Below, piece by piece: positions 53,302-62,873 of a DNA stretch of 64,000 bases. The notes under the pieces are model-generated. The model did no database searches. It was not told the origin of the DNA and saw only the letters and a program-made list of their open reading frames with translations. Numbering within the stretch: position 1 is the first letter of the stretch; every line of letters starts with the position of its first letter. The stretch spans positions 3,078,501 to 3,142,500 of the forward strand of contig NC_004722.1 of the NCBI RefSeq assembly GCF_000007825.1. Direction: 5' to 3'. Origin of the DNA: Bacillus cereus ATCC 14579 (GTDB lineage Bacteria > Bacillota > Bacilli > Bacillales > Bacillaceae_G). The position numbers and the translations under genes were made by a program.

Positions 53302-53683
53302 TACATTTCCTCCATTTATATATTCCACCCAAAAATATAACATTTTATCTTAATAAATTATTATAATATGTATTATTTCATATTTAATTACATGAATTTC
53401 CCTATAAAATGATATTAAATAAAACATTATAGAATTTTTTTCTTTTTTCATTCTTACTCATGAATTGGGTATATCTTTTGTTTGAAATTTACGAGTTCAT
53501 CGCAAGAAACCAAACTCTCTGGCAAAATTTCGTAAGATATTTGGCGATAAAAATCTTTGAATTTCTTAAGTAAATAGTTGTAATTCATCGGATACAGAAA
53601 TAGATATACAAAAACGTCATCCTTTCTTATAATTTTACAAAAAGAATAACTTATTTTTTTATAAAAAATACTCGTCAAAGTGT

Positions 53684-53718
53684 AAAACAAAAAGGGCTAT
53701 CTCAGCCCTTTTTGTTTT
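53684..53718 (-). terminator. Perfect 15-bp terminator after the fic relic
   Basis: The arms AAAACAAAAAGGGCT and AGCCCTTTTTGTTTT with a 5-nt loop overlap the stop codon of the decayed fic gene. The T-rich arm makes it work in either direction. The stretch 53302-53683 between it and the colA start holds no gene I can support. Confidence 0.85.
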
Positions 53719-54001
53719 ATAAATCCTCTATATTATATTCGGTATATTCCTCATAATAGTAACTAATATTAATACTTTTCATGAATATTTCATGACTATT
53801 TATTTCATCTACTAATGCATTTTGGAGTAAATGCTTAATTTCAATATCTTTAATTGGGCTGCGTTCTATTGCAGTAAATAATCTTCTTTATCAATTTTAT
53901 TGCAGTCGATCACCTGATGAAGTTCATTTTTAAAGATTAAATCTAGCCATATTCTATTCGCTCTACCGTTTCCTTCTCTAAAGTGGTGGCTATATTCATT
54001 T
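53717..54001 (-). pseudogene. Fic-family AMPylator/toxin, 3' relic
   Basis: Reading across at least one shift gives MNIA, HHFREGNGRANRIWLDLIF (Fic motif HxFxEGNGR, with the usual HPF changed to HHF), KNELHQVIDCNKIDKEDY, then after a frame change AIERSPIKDIEIKHLLQNAL and SYYYEEYTEYNIEDL to the stop at 53717. A further base loss appears just before the motif. The N-terminal half, including any inhibitory helix, is gone. It is a decaying gene end, with a strong terminator still in place. Confidence 0.72.
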
Positions 54002-54152
54002 CAACTTAAAGAGAGTCTGTGTTTTGGCACAAGCTCTTTTTTATTACATTTCAAATATATTCAACAAGGTGAGTCTTTTGCAATTACAGCAATATAGAAA
54101 AAAAGTCTGGTTCTGATATAAAAACTTCAAAATAAACGCAATTAATCTATAA

Positions 54153-54196
54153 AGCTCGGACATACCAATGAAGAAGCATTCAAACGAATCCGGGCT
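54153..54196 (-). terminator. Weak terminator-like hairpin after the MFS gene
   Basis: The arms AGCCCGGA and TCCGAGCT (one G-U) enclose a loop of about 28 nt, followed by TTATAG on the minus strand, 21 nt past the MFS stop. The region 54002-54152 shows only a further short AAGAGAGTCTGTG/CACAAGCTCTTTT hairpin. Confidence 0.5.
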
Positions 54197-54216
54197 GTTT
54201 AAATTTGATTATAAAA

Positions 54217-55407
54217 CTATTCTTCTCTAGCAAAATAAAGCAAGGCTATGGTCGGAAAAGCGATTCCTATCCATAATGTTAGATTCCATCCTCCTAAGGC
54301 ATATGCCCATCCTCCAATAAAGGATCCAACAGCACCTCCTAAAAAGAAAATAGCCATAAATAGCCCATTTAATCGACTACGAATTTCTGGACTCAACGAG
54401 AAAATTAAACGTTGGCTAAGCACAAGGTTTGCAGATACTCCCATGTCCAACAGAATTGCAGCAATTACTAAAACAGCTATTCCAAAGGACGAGCTACTTT
54501 GAATAAAAAGTGGGAGTATTAAAGAAATAATAACAACAGTGAGAGCTATCCCAGTGGCGGGTCGTGTCCAGCCAAGATCAGCTAGACGACCACCTATTGG
54601 AGCGGCTATTGCACCTGTAATTCCGACAAGTGCATATAATGCTATGGCAGTCTGAGAAAAATGAAAAGCAGGACTAAATAATAATAATGGAACAGTGGTC
54701 CAGAATAAACTAAAAGCCCCAAATACACAAGCATGATAAATGGCGCGACGGCGTAAAATTGGAGTAGTACGTAGCAGTTGCCACATTGAATTAAGTAAGG
54801 CTATATAATTTGTTTTTGCCTTTGGTTTCCTAGTAGGGAGTACTTTCGATAATACAAACGCTAAAACAATAATTACAGTAGCAGATAAAGCAAATATTGC
54901 ATTCCATCCCCACATATCGGCTACTAGACTAGAGATCGGTCGCGCAAGCATAATACCTAATAACAGACCACTCATGACATTGCCAACTACGCGACCGCGT
55001 GCATTCTCAGATGAAAGATATGATACAAGAGGTACGAGCACTTGCGCTGCGACCGAACCCAGTCCGATAAAGAATGAAGCAATTAACAACAAGGTTGCGC
55101 TTTTTACAAAAACCATAGAAATGAGTGCAAATGCACTTAAAAATAACAATATAAGTATCAATTTTTTATTCTCAACAATATCCCCCAAAGGCACAAGAAA
55201 TAATAAGCCAACAACATATCCAATTTGAGTTAGCGTTACAATTAATCCAGCGCTACTATTAGAAAGCCCAATTTCATTACTAATTAGCCCAATTAAAGGC
55301 TGTGCATAATAAAGATTAGCCACAATAATACCACATGCAGTTGCTAAAAGAATGATTAAACCTGATGAAATGTCCTTATCAATTGCTTTATTTTTAAAAT
55401 TAGACAT
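54217..55407 (-). CDS. MFS drug/metabolite efflux transporter
   Basis: This 396-residue protein has twelve hydrophobic segments. The loop 2-3 MFS signature is present as GYVVGLLFLVPLGDIVENKK, and the helix 4-5 region reads SENARGRVVGNVMSGLLLG (RG-x-x-x-G-x-x-x-G), as in the DHA1 multidrug family (YnfM/Bcr-like). It probably exports a toxic compound. ATG follows GGAGG at 8 nt. It is divergent from a TetR repressor gene, and the 365-bp gap contains three copies of a palindromic operator, so the pair forms an inducible efflux system. Confidence 0.87.
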   Translation of the reverse strand: MSNFKNKAIDKDISSGLIILLATACGIIVANLYYAQPLIGLISNEIGLSNSSAGLIVTLTQIGYVVGLLFLVPLGDIVENKKLILILLFLSAFALISMVFVKSATLLLIASFFIGLGSVAAQVLVPLVSYLSSENARGRVVGNVMSGLLLGIMLARPISSLVADMWGWNAIFALSATVIIVLAFVLSKVLPTRKPKAKTNYIALLNSMWQLLRTTPILRRRAIYHACVFGAFSLFWTTVPLLLFSPAFHFSQTAIALYALVGITGAIAAPIGGRLADLGWTRPATGIALTVVIISLILPLFIQSSSSFGIAVLVIAAILLDMGVSANLVLSQRLIFSLSPEIRSRLNGLFMAIFFLGGAVGSFIGGWAYALGGWNLTLWIGIAFPTIALLYFAREE

Positions 55408-55641
55408 AAGTATTTCCTCCCATACTTTTATTTCAAAATTACTAAATCACTTTGGCAAGTACTACTGCGATGCCATTTTTTATTGTAATAAATTAAGTCT
55501 GAGCTAATTTCCATTCTGCTTTTAAAAGGTCCAATTTCCTCTCTTTTCCCCCCCCTTTTCTAAATGTTTTTTAGCAATGTAATTTGTGATTTTTGGAACC
55601 TAAATATATCCATACCATTACAAGATGTTAGTTAATTAATA

Positions 55642-55657
55642 AACTGAACGTACAGTT
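55642..55657. promoter_or_regulatory. TetR operator 1 in the MFS/TetR intergenic region
   Basis: AACTGAACGTACAGTT is centred on ACGT and embedded in a 38-nt near-perfect palindrome (55631-55668) with GTTAATTAAT/ATTAATTAAC outer arms. It is the closest operator to the MFS promoter. Confidence 0.75.
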
Positions 55658-55677
55658 CATTAATTAACTAACATATA

Positions 55678-55693
55678 TACTAGACGTTCAGTT
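55678..55693. promoter_or_regulatory. TetR operator 2
   Basis: TACTAGACGTTCAGTT, the same ACGT-centred pattern, lies 36 nt (centre to centre) from operator 1. Confidence 0.68.
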
Positions 55694-55732
55694 TTGTAAA
55701 TAGGATATTTCGTTTTTTGTTCGTATTAAGTA

Positions 55733-55748
55733 TACTAAACGTATAGTT
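55733..55748. promoter_or_regulatory. TetR operator 3
   Basis: TACTAAACGTATAGTT lies directly upstream of the tetR ribosome site, 55 nt from operator 2, placed to repress tetR itself. Confidence 0.7.
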
Positions 55749-55772
55749 TATGTTTTGAAAGGAATGATTAAT

Positions 55773-56351
55773 GTGCAAAGTAAAAGAGGTCGACCACGTA
55801 ATATTGAAACCCAAAAGGCCATCCTGTCTGCGTCCTATGAGTTATTATTGGAAAGTGGCTTTAAAGCAGTCACAGTCGATAAAATTGCAGAACGTGCTAA
55901 AGTCAGCAAAGCTACGATTTATAAATGGTGGCCAAATAAGGCTGCTGTGGTAATGGATGGTTTTCTTTCTGCTGCTGCCGCCAGATTGCCTGTACCTGAC
56001 ACAGGTTCAGCGTTGAATGATATTTTAATTCACGCCACAAGTTTAGCCAATTTTTTAATCAGTCGAGAAGGAACCATTATCAATGAGTTAGTTGGCGAAG
56101 GGCAATTTGATTCGAAACTAGCAGAGGAATATCGTGTTCGATACTTCCAGCCACGTCGACTGCAAGCAAAGCAACTTCTGGAGAAGGGAATTAAAAGAGG
56201 AGAATTAAAAGAAAACCTCGATATTGAATTAAGCATCGATCTCATTTACGGACCAATTTTTTATCGTTTGCTAGTAACTGGTGAAAAGTTGGATGATTCC
56301 TATGTACATGATTTGGTTATAAACGCCTTCGAAGGGATACGTTTGAGGTAA
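55773..56351 (+). CDS. TetR/AcrR-family repressor of the MFS pump
   Basis: This 192-residue regulator has an N-terminal basic arm (QSKRGRPRN), then the TetR DNA-binding domain (AILSASYELLLESGFKAVTV, then IAERAKVSKATIYKWWPNKA) and a C-terminal TetR_C_16/YbiH-like effector domain (LSIDLIYGPIFYRLLVTGE). GTG at 55773 is taken as start because AAAGGA lies 9 nt upstream; ATG at 55764 is too close to that site. Divergence from the MFS gene and the three shared operators support a local repressor role. Confidence 0.87.
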   Translation: MQSKRGRPRNIETQKAILSASYELLLESGFKAVTVDKIAERAKVSKATIYKWWPNKAAVVMDGFLSAAAARLPVPDTGSALNDILIHATSLANFLISREGTIINELVGEGQFDSKLAEEYRVRYFQPRRLQAKQLLEKGIKRGELKENLDIELSIDLIYGPIFYRLLVTGEKLDDSYVHDLVINAFEGIRLR

Positions 56352-56439
56352 TTAACATATAAACAAAGATTTAGATTTCCACTGTTTCCTATACTGATGT
56401 AACTAGTATTAACTTGGTAAATAAAGTATCTAATGTTTT

Positions 56440-56482
56440 AAAACTGATGTATATGGGGTTTTCCCCCATATGCATCAGTTTT
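56440..56482 (+). terminator. Strong terminator after tetR
   Basis: The arms AAAACTGATGTATATGGGG and CCCCATATGCATCAGTTTT pair over 19 bp with one mismatch around a short loop. The remaining 56490-56802 has no gene that I can see. Confidence 0.82.
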
Positions 56483-56802
56483 AAAAAAGGCTTAATCTAC
56501 AAGCTATTTTGATAACGTAGTATTAACACATCCAAGCTTTATTTAATACCGTTTTTATCATTATCAAAAACCCTGATTTTTGCTAACACAATTAAGTCTT
56601 ATTGCCGTTCTTGTTCCATTACTACAAAGACCCCAAGTTCCGCTATGATATATTGGAATGAAGTGAAAGATAACATGTTTGTAATAAAATTGTGTACAAT
56701 GCTAGGATTACCAAAATTAACATTCTATCTTTTGAAAACACTTTGTGATTTTTGAATGATAATTAAATTGTATAGACTCGAAATTAAACATATAAATATC
56801 CT

Positions 56803-57402
56803 TTACAATAGCGAATTCTTAATTACATTATAATCCTCTATTGTATTCACATCATAAAATAATTTAGCATCGCTATATACAGTAATCTTACCTTGGAAAG
56901 ACTTGTCAAAGAAAATGGAGCGCGCACCTTGATCCCCTTTTAGTTTTTTTAAACTCGGAAAAATCCCCTTTGAAAATAAAATTGGTGGCTGTGGGATACC
57001 TTGAAAGCTAGCAGCTACATAATCAAGCTGTGGGAGGTGCTCATAACTATCTATTAATGAATTTAAAAGCTTAACTGTAATAAAGGGTTGATCTGCAAGC
57101 ATTACTACTACTCCATCAGCATTCATACTTTCTGCCTTTTCTAAACCACAATGGAGAGAGTAAGATTGACCCAGACATGATTTTTCACAAGAAAGAATAT
57201 GAACCCTTTCAACTTGTGTATAATGTAACAACCAAGACGGTTGATTTGAAACTACTATAACATCACTCAAATTGGAAGAAAGTGATGTATGTAATGCTTT
57301 ATTCCCAAGTAATGTATTTCCAGTTGGAAGGTACAGCTTATGTAACCCCGGACCTGTTCTTCTACTCTTTCCAGCTGCTAGATATATTCCTACTATTTTC
57401 AT
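56803..57402 (-). CDS. MobA-like molybdenum-cofactor nucleotidyltransferase (PucB-like)
   Basis: This 199-residue NTP-transferase-fold protein starts IVGIYLAAGKSRRTGPGLHK, the nucleotide-binding signature of MobA/MocA. It continues LGQSYSLHCGLEKA, VVMLADQPFITV (metal Asp) and GDQGARSIFF. In purine operons PucB/MocA-type proteins attach a nucleotide to molybdopterin for xanthine-dehydrogenase-type enzymes. It overlaps the upstream xdhC-type gene by 41 nt, so the two are translated together. It is the last gene of the five-gene molybdoenzyme operon. Confidence 0.82.
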   Translation of the reverse strand: MKIVGIYLAAGKSRRTGPGLHKLYLPTGNTLLGNKALHTSLSSNLSDVIVVSNQPSWLLHYTQVERVHILSCEKSCLGQSYSLHCGLEKAESMNADGVVVMLADQPFITVKLLNSLIDSYEHLPQLDYVAASFQGIPQPPILFSKGIFPSLKKLKGDQGARSIFFDKSFQGKITVYSDAKLFYDVNTIEDYNVIKNSLL

Positions 57403-58357
57403 CGTTCTTCATCCTCATTATTTGTATCATTTCTGCCAGAATGCTTATAGCAATTTCCATTGGTCCCTCGGATCCAATGGATAAACCAGCAGGAGAGAAA
57501 ATCCATTTAGGTTTATCCAGTCCTCCTAGCAAACGTACGGTACGATATCGGGACCCTAAAATACCTAGGTAACGACAAGGATGGTTCTGCAATAGACTAA
57601 GTAGTTCTTGATCCCGTTTGAAATGATGTGTCATTATCATTATAAAATCCTGTTTCTTTATAGATATCCTGGATAGAATCTTTTTTGGAAAACCGACAAC
57701 ATGCCTATCCGCTTCTGGAAACCGTAGCGGTGTGCATAATCCCTCTCTCCAATCACAAATAGTAACAAAAAACCCTGTTTTTTTTGCTAAGGAGACAAGT
57801 GGCTTGGCATCTTCTCCTGCACCAATTACAAACAATTTTGGTCGTGGTTCGAAGCAATATACATATAGATGTTCATACCAACCATTTTTCAATTCAGGAA
57901 GTGCTGGAATTTCTCCTTCCCAATCTCCAAATTCATCTCCTTCTTCGCTAAAAAAAAGAGTCTTCGATTTTAATAAATCTTTTATCATCCAGACACGTAG
58001 CCCTTTTTCTGTATATTCTCTTACTTTTCGTAAATACTCTTGATATATATAATTCACTTTTTCTAATAATATATAAATAATTCCATTACACCCTACTCCC
58101 CATGATAAATCATTTTCTTCCCTCATATCGAATTCATGTATGCTCCATTTTTCATTAATTAAATCTTTAGTATAAAGATAAAGTTCTTCCTCAATACACC
58201 CCGCGCTGAGCATTCCAACCTTTGTCCCATCTTCTCCAAATACCATCATTGAACCTTCTTTCCGGTATGATGAACCGGCTACCCGAAGGATGGTTGCAAT
58301 AGTGTAACCTTGTGGGCTTGCTATTACTGTCTCTAATATCTCATGTATATCAACCAT
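57362..58357 (-). CDS. XdhC/CoxI-family molybdenum-cofactor insertion protein (PucA-like)
   Basis: This 331-residue protein has an N-terminal XdhC_CoxI domain (ILETVIASPQGYTIATILRV, GSSYRKEGSMMVF, VGMLSAGCIEEELY) and a C-terminal Rossmann XdhC_C domain (LFVIGAGEDAKPLVSLAKK, ILGSRYRT, HLGLS-like end). Such chaperones carry sulfurated Mo cofactor into the apoenzyme. ATG at 58357 is preferred (AAAGGAG 7 nt upstream) over the GTG one codon earlier. It lies 17 nt after the iron-sulfur subunit and overlaps the MobA-like gene. Confidence 0.85.
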   Translation of the reverse strand: MVDIHEILETVIASPQGYTIATILRVAGSSYRKEGSMMVFGEDGTKVGMLSAGCIEEELYLYTKDLINEKWSIHEFDMREENDLSWGVGCNGIIYILLEKVNYIYQEYLRKVREYTEKGLRVWMIKDLLKSKTLFFSEEGDEFGDWEGEIPALPELKNGWYEHLYVYCFEPRPKLFVIGAGEDAKPLVSLAKKTGFFVTICDWREGLCTPLRFPEADRHVVGFPKKILSRISIKKQDFIMIMTHHFKRDQELLSLLQNHPCRYLGILGSRYRTVRLLGGLDKPKWIFSPAGLSIGSEGPMEIAISILAEMIQIMRMKNDENSRNISSSWKE

Positions 58358-58374
58358 CACAATTCTCCTTTCCT

Positions 58375-58824
58375 TTAACTTTGAAGAAGGGATTTTACTG
58401 CTTCTCTAATTTCTTGATAGCTTGTACATCGGCAAATGTTTGATTCTAACCACTCCTCAATTATTTTGTCTGTTACTTTGGGATAATTTACTATAAGAGC
58501 ATGACAGTTTACAATAAACCCCGGCGTACAGTACCCACACTGAAATGCCCAATGTTCTATAAATGCTCGTTGTACAGGAGATTCATGTAAACCTTCAATT
58601 GTTGTTATCCTTTTTTCTGTTGCTTCTACTGCAAGCATGATACAAGATTTTATCGGCCATCCATCCACTAAAACCGTACAAGTTCCACAGTCCCCATTTT
58701 CACATCCACGTTTTGCACCTGTTAGATTAAATTGATCTCTCAATGTATCTAAAAGGGTATCAGCTGTTCTCACTATTCCCTGCCGATTTTCTCCATTTAT
58801 ATAAAGGGTAAGCTTTTTAATCAA
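58375..58824 (-). CDS. Molybdenum hydroxylase iron-sulfur subunit (XdhC-operon, PucE-like)
   Basis: This is a 149-residue small subunit with two [2Fe-2S] clusters. The plant-ferredoxin cluster uses GCENGDCGTCTVLVDGWP and the following Cys. The second uses WAFQCGYCTPGFIVNCHALI and NICRCTSYQEI. It passes electrons from the Mo site to FAD. The start codon is TTG, overlapping the FAD-subunit stop (TTGA), with AAGGAGG 6 nt upstream. All eight cluster cysteines are present. Confidence 0.9.
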   Translation of the reverse strand: MIKKLTLYINGENRQGIVRTADTLLDTLRDQFNLTGAKRGCENGDCGTCTVLVDGWPIKSCIMLAVEATEKRITTIEGLHESPVQRAFIEHWAFQCGYCTPGFIVNCHALIVNYPKVTDKIIEEWLESNICRCTSYQEIREAVKSLLQS

Positions 58825-59660
58825 AATATCCCTCCTTCAAAATGCTCTAACATGTCCCGTAATATATTTCTTAATACAAACAACCGATATTCTCTTGATC
58901 CACGAATATCATCTAGTACAGGTGCTGGAATACGTAACACAGTATTTTCTATCCTCTCTTCAACTGACATCTGATTATTATTAATAGCAAATTCCATAGC
59001 AGTAGAACGAAAAGGAAAAGCACATAATCCACTAAATGCCATACGAATTTTATTTCCTTTTTTCAAAGCAGCTAGTGTAATTAATGGGTAATCAATTTTT
59101 TCAAGTTTTCTCTTTTTCACACTATAAAAAGGTAGTCCAACATACTCTATATCAGTTAAGACTTGTAAAAGAAATTCTCCCTTACTTAATTGTAGTCTTT
59201 CTATAAATAGAGAATGGATAGAGACGTAACGTATACCTTTCATTCCTACAATTCCCAAAGTGCTGTCTGCTAATAAAAACGGAAGCACTGCCTCTCTATA
59301 ACAGATTTCCCCTGCAATGTTTCCACCTAAAGTAATTTTGTTCCGTGCTGTACGGTCTGCTACTCTTGACGCTGTTTTACTCAAAAGTGGAAACACATTC
59401 GAATCTGAAACATGAGTTAAAGTAAGTGCTGAACCAAGAACTACATAACGCTGATACCTTCCAAGCACATTACATTCCGGAATTTCCTTTATATCAATTA
59501 CAGACTTGAGAGAAAGATTCCCCAATCTACCAAGGGTAATAATTTCAGTTCCACCGTTGTAATATATCGGCGTTTTCCCTTCTTGATAAAGCTTAGAATA
59601 TAGTTGTAATGCTTCTGTTATAGAGTTGGGGCGGTAATATTCAAAGTCAAATGGAATCAT
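58821..59660 (-). CDS. Molybdenum hydroxylase FAD subunit (PucC-like)
   Basis: This 279-residue FAD_binding_5/CO_deh_flav_C protein has FAD loops YYNGGTEIITLGRLG and TARNKITLGGNIAGE, with ADSTLGIVG between and C-terminal AFSGLCAFPFRSTAMEFAI. Start 59660 overlaps the stop of the large subunit (ATGA), and AAGGAG lies 11 nt upstream; the longer reading frame to 59756 runs inside the large-subunit gene. It accepts electrons from the iron-sulfur subunit and reduces NAD+ or O2. Confidence 0.87.
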   Translation of the reverse strand: MIPFDFEYYRPNSITEALQLYSKLYQEGKTPIYYNGGTEIITLGRLGNLSLKSVIDIKEIPECNVLGRYQRYVVLGSALTLTHVSDSNVFPLLSKTASRVADRTARNKITLGGNIAGEICYREAVLPFLLADSTLGIVGMKGIRYVSIHSLFIERLQLSKGEFLLQVLTDIEYVGLPFYSVKKRKLEKIDYPLITLAALKKGNKIRMAFSGLCAFPFRSTAMEFAINNNQMSVEERIENTVLRIPAPVLDDIRGSREYRLFVLRNILRDMLEHFEGGIF

Positions 59661-62001
59661 AATAAAGGATTCTCCTTTTTCAGTTTCGTTCGCCAAATTA
59701 GTTCTGGAGTAATCGGTAACTGATGCAAAGAAACCTGCGCTGCAACTGATAAGCAATTTGCAAGAGCCGCTGGCATTCCAAGGATGCCATGTTCGCCAAG
59801 AGCACGGGAACCAAACGGAGAATCGTCATGAGGAGTTTCTATAAATTCTACTTTATATTCAGGTTGTTGACCGTAGTGGGTTACTTTATATGAACGAAAT
59901 TGATTGTTTAATACTTTCCCTTTTTTGTCATAAGTAAATGCTTCTCGTGTTGCAAAGCTAAGTCCCATACTCATTGCGCCCATTATCTGGGTCTCAGCTC
60001 CTTTCAAATTTAATACCTTTCCAGCATCTATTACACTAAAAGCACGAATTAATTTATATGTATAATCTTGCGTGTCAAATTCAACCTCTACTGCCTGTGC
60101 TGCAATTCCCCACTCCGGGCCTGGTTTTCCTTTTCCAGTTTCCTTGTCAGGTTCTGTGATTCCTTCAAACGTATATGCTCCTCTTCCTATAATCTGTTTG
60201 TTAATTACTTGTCCGTTTGAGGAGACATATCCTAACGCAATATGAGCTATTTCTATAGAAAGACCAGGAGATTCTTTAACATATACTTGTTTATTAGCAA
60301 TTTCTAAACTCTCTATCGGATACCCTAATAAAATAGAAGCAGATTTTTTCAACTGCGAAATGATATCTTCTGTTGCTGCTAGCACTGCATTTCCTACTAA
60401 ATATGTAGTTCTGCTTGCAGCTGTTTTCCAATGCTTTGGCGCAACTTGTGTATCCACTTCCATTTTGATATGTATATCTTCCATCTTCAATTGCATTTTT
60501 TCTGCTACCATTTGCGCAAGCACAGTTTTTGTACCCGTTCCAATCTCCACTGCACCACAATGGATATTTACACTACCATTTTCATTAAACGTTATTACCG
60601 CCCCTGCCCCTGCATCTGGTGGTGTTGTAGAGTTTTTCCATGCAAAAGCAATACCCTTTGCACGCACTTTTCTATCTGAAATTTGTATATACTGTCCTTT
60701 ATTCCAATTAATAAGTTTTTTTAATCTTTCTAAACATTGTTTCGGATTTCCCATATTACTTCTTGTTACTGGAACTTGTGTAGGTGTCATATCTCCTGGT
60801 TTGATTGCATTTTTTAATCGAAATTCAAGTGGACACATACCTAATTTGTTAGCCATAATATCTATAGTTCGTTCTACAACAAAAGTATATTCAGAATGTC
60901 CAAATCCACGGAATGCTGTAGCATAAGGATGATTTGTATACATACAAAGCGAGTCACACTCTACATGCTCAATTGAATAAGGTCCTGTACAATCTAGACC
61001 CGCCGCTTTACTGACAACTACAGCTCGATCCGCATAAGCTCCACCATCAAATAAAAAAAGGAATTCTGCAGACTTTAAAATCCCTTCTTTCGTACAACCT
61101 AGTTTAACTTTTGCTTGCAAACCAATATGAACGGGCGAAGTAATAAAATCCTCTTCTCTGCTATTACGAAGTTTTACCTTTCTTCCTCCTACAGCTTTGG
61201 AAGCAATGTAGGATAATATTTCCAATTGAACCATAGTTTTCCCGCCATATGCTCCGCCTACTAAAGGTACGCTAACATGTATATTGCCTTCATCTATACC
61301 AAATGCTTCACTCAACTGTTTTCTAATCTCAAATGGTGCCTGAGATGTTGAAGTAACAAGAACAACTCCGTTCGACTTAATCTCGACTTTTGTACATCTC
61401 GTTTCCATTGCAGCATGATCAGATTGCGAAAATGAAAAAGATTCTTCTACAATTACATCGCTCTGGTTAAATCCATTTTTAATATCACCCTTCCGAACTT
61501 TTGTCCGTGTAGCAATATTTGTATTGGGCTCTGGTTTTGCTTCTTCTATGATTCTATATTCTCCTAAACGCTCATGAACAAGAGGAGCATTATTTTGATA
61601 TGCCTGTATTGGGGAATTAACAACAGGAATTTCTTTGTACGTTACATGTATTGAAAAAACCGCTCTTTGAGCTGCCGATTCACTGTCTGCAATCACCATA
61701 GCAACCGGCTCACCAAAGTATCGTACCTTCTCAAAAGCTAACGGTGGCCGGTCCACTATACTACTACCGACCAGATAAGGATAGTCTCTACCCGTAACAA
61801 TATTTCGAACACCCGATATTTTCCAAGCCTCACTTGTATCAATGCTCTCTATATACGCATGTGCATATTCACTAGTTAAAAGCTTTACATGCAATATTCC
61901 TGTTTCATTTTCATCGTCAATATACTCTTTGCTCGTCCCGTTACTTTGTCCATTGCTTCTTTCCTGGTGATACTTTTTCCAATGATATGATATTGACTCA
62001 T
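59657..62001 (-). pseudogene. Molybdopterin-binding catalytic subunit (PucD/XdhA-like), frameshifted near its start
   Basis: ATG 62001 (AGGAGG upstream) opens SQYHIIGKSITRKEAMDKVT and GRAKSI, then the frame breaks at about 61919-61930. The other frame continues DDENETGILHVKLLTSEYA through ~745 residues to 59657. The molybdopterin motifs VGGAYGGKTMVQLEI, AFRGFGHSEYTF and the catalytic Glu in GSRALGEHGILG are intact. The full length of ~780 residues fits xanthine-dehydrogenase-family large subunits. One missing base (or two extra) separates it from an intact gene. It is first in the order large-FAD-FeS-XdhC-MobA. The real substrate (xanthine or another heterocycle) is not certain. Confidence 0.82.
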
Positions 62002-62184
62002 AAGTCTCCTCCTTTTTTCCTACTCTATACTATTAGTCTTCTCCTATTTTTAGTACATGGAAGAACTTTCTCTACAAATACCTTTTATATTTCTATGTGA
62101 GAATAAGTTTTGGTTTATTTTATACATTCCTAAAATTTAATGCTTATTTTTAAAATTGTGGGGGCTTCCTATATTTATCAAGCT

Positions 62185-62400
62185 AATCTTAAAGTCCTTT
62201 GACCTTGAGTATTTAACAATACCACTTGTATGGTTCAATATCTGCCGGACAGTAATCTGGTTACCATCATATCCGTTTCCTTGAATGACACCAGGCGACC
62301 CCTTTTTAATAGAATCATCTAGATTCAAGCGGTTCTCTCCAGCTAATTGAAGTAGAACTTTTGCGGTGAACGTCTTCGTCACGCCGCCAACGCGAAAGCA
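62185..62400 (-). pseudogene. Fragment of a beta-lactamase-fold serine hydrolase
   Basis: About 70 codons match the intact gene at 7.98-9.14 kb: FRVGGVTKTF against FRIGSVTKTF, then LNLDDSIKKGSPGVIQGNGY and DGNQITVRQILNHTSGI. The catalytic serine of S-x-x-K has become glycine. Sequence on both sides is unrelated, so it is a truncated, inactive duplicate or recombination scar. Confidence 0.78.
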
Positions 62401-62805
62401 AAAATACTTTAATTACATTTTTCTAACATCCATTTTTTTAATAAAAAAAGAGAGCCCATATATTAGGTACCCTTTCATAAAAGAATTTTTTATTATTTTT
62501 TCTAATTTATATTTTGCTTTTAGGCATATCTTCAGGTTTCACTTCTTCGTATCTATCGATTCCATAATAAGAGTCACCGCTATATTTCCCACCTATTTCA
62601 ACACGGGAGATACACATTCACTTTTAATTTTTTCTTTCCATAAAACTTATCAAAAGTATTCAATGTTAAAAGAAAAATAAACGTTTTTGAAATCTTCCAG
62701 AATTGCGCGCTATTGTTGAATAAATCTTAGATTTCCAAATGACTTTATCGTTATATTTTTAAGTACAGTGAAGTATTTTATATCGAAAATTAAATAACTA
62801 TATTT

Positions 62806-62835
62806 TAACCCCGTCCTAAATTTAGAACGGGGTTA
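62806..62835. terminator. Hairpin beside the IS remnant
   Basis: The arms TAACCCCGTCCTAAA and TTTAGAACGGGGTTA pair with one mismatch and no extra loop bases. It lies just past the truncated transposase and could terminate or mark an element end. The region 62401-62805 otherwise holds no recognisable gene. Confidence 0.55.
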
Positions 62836-62873
62836 TGCTTGTTTTAGGTTTTAAAATTAAATAGTTTTTTTGT

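Noticed and set aside
53454..53690. 78-codon minus-strand open frame downstream of the fic relic
   Set aside because: Its start lies inside the stem of a strong terminator, there is no ribosome site, and the composition is that of AT-rich spacer; no family resemblance.
60360..60926. Plus-strand 188-codon open frame within the molybdopterin subunit gene
   Set aside because: It is antisense to conserved coding sequence, with a Ser/Thr/Cys-rich product typical of reverse-strand translation.
62366..62680. Plus-strand 104-codon open frame next to the hydrolase fragment
   Set aside because: It starts within the fragment on the opposite strand, is Phe/Ile-rich spacer translation and has no ribosome site.
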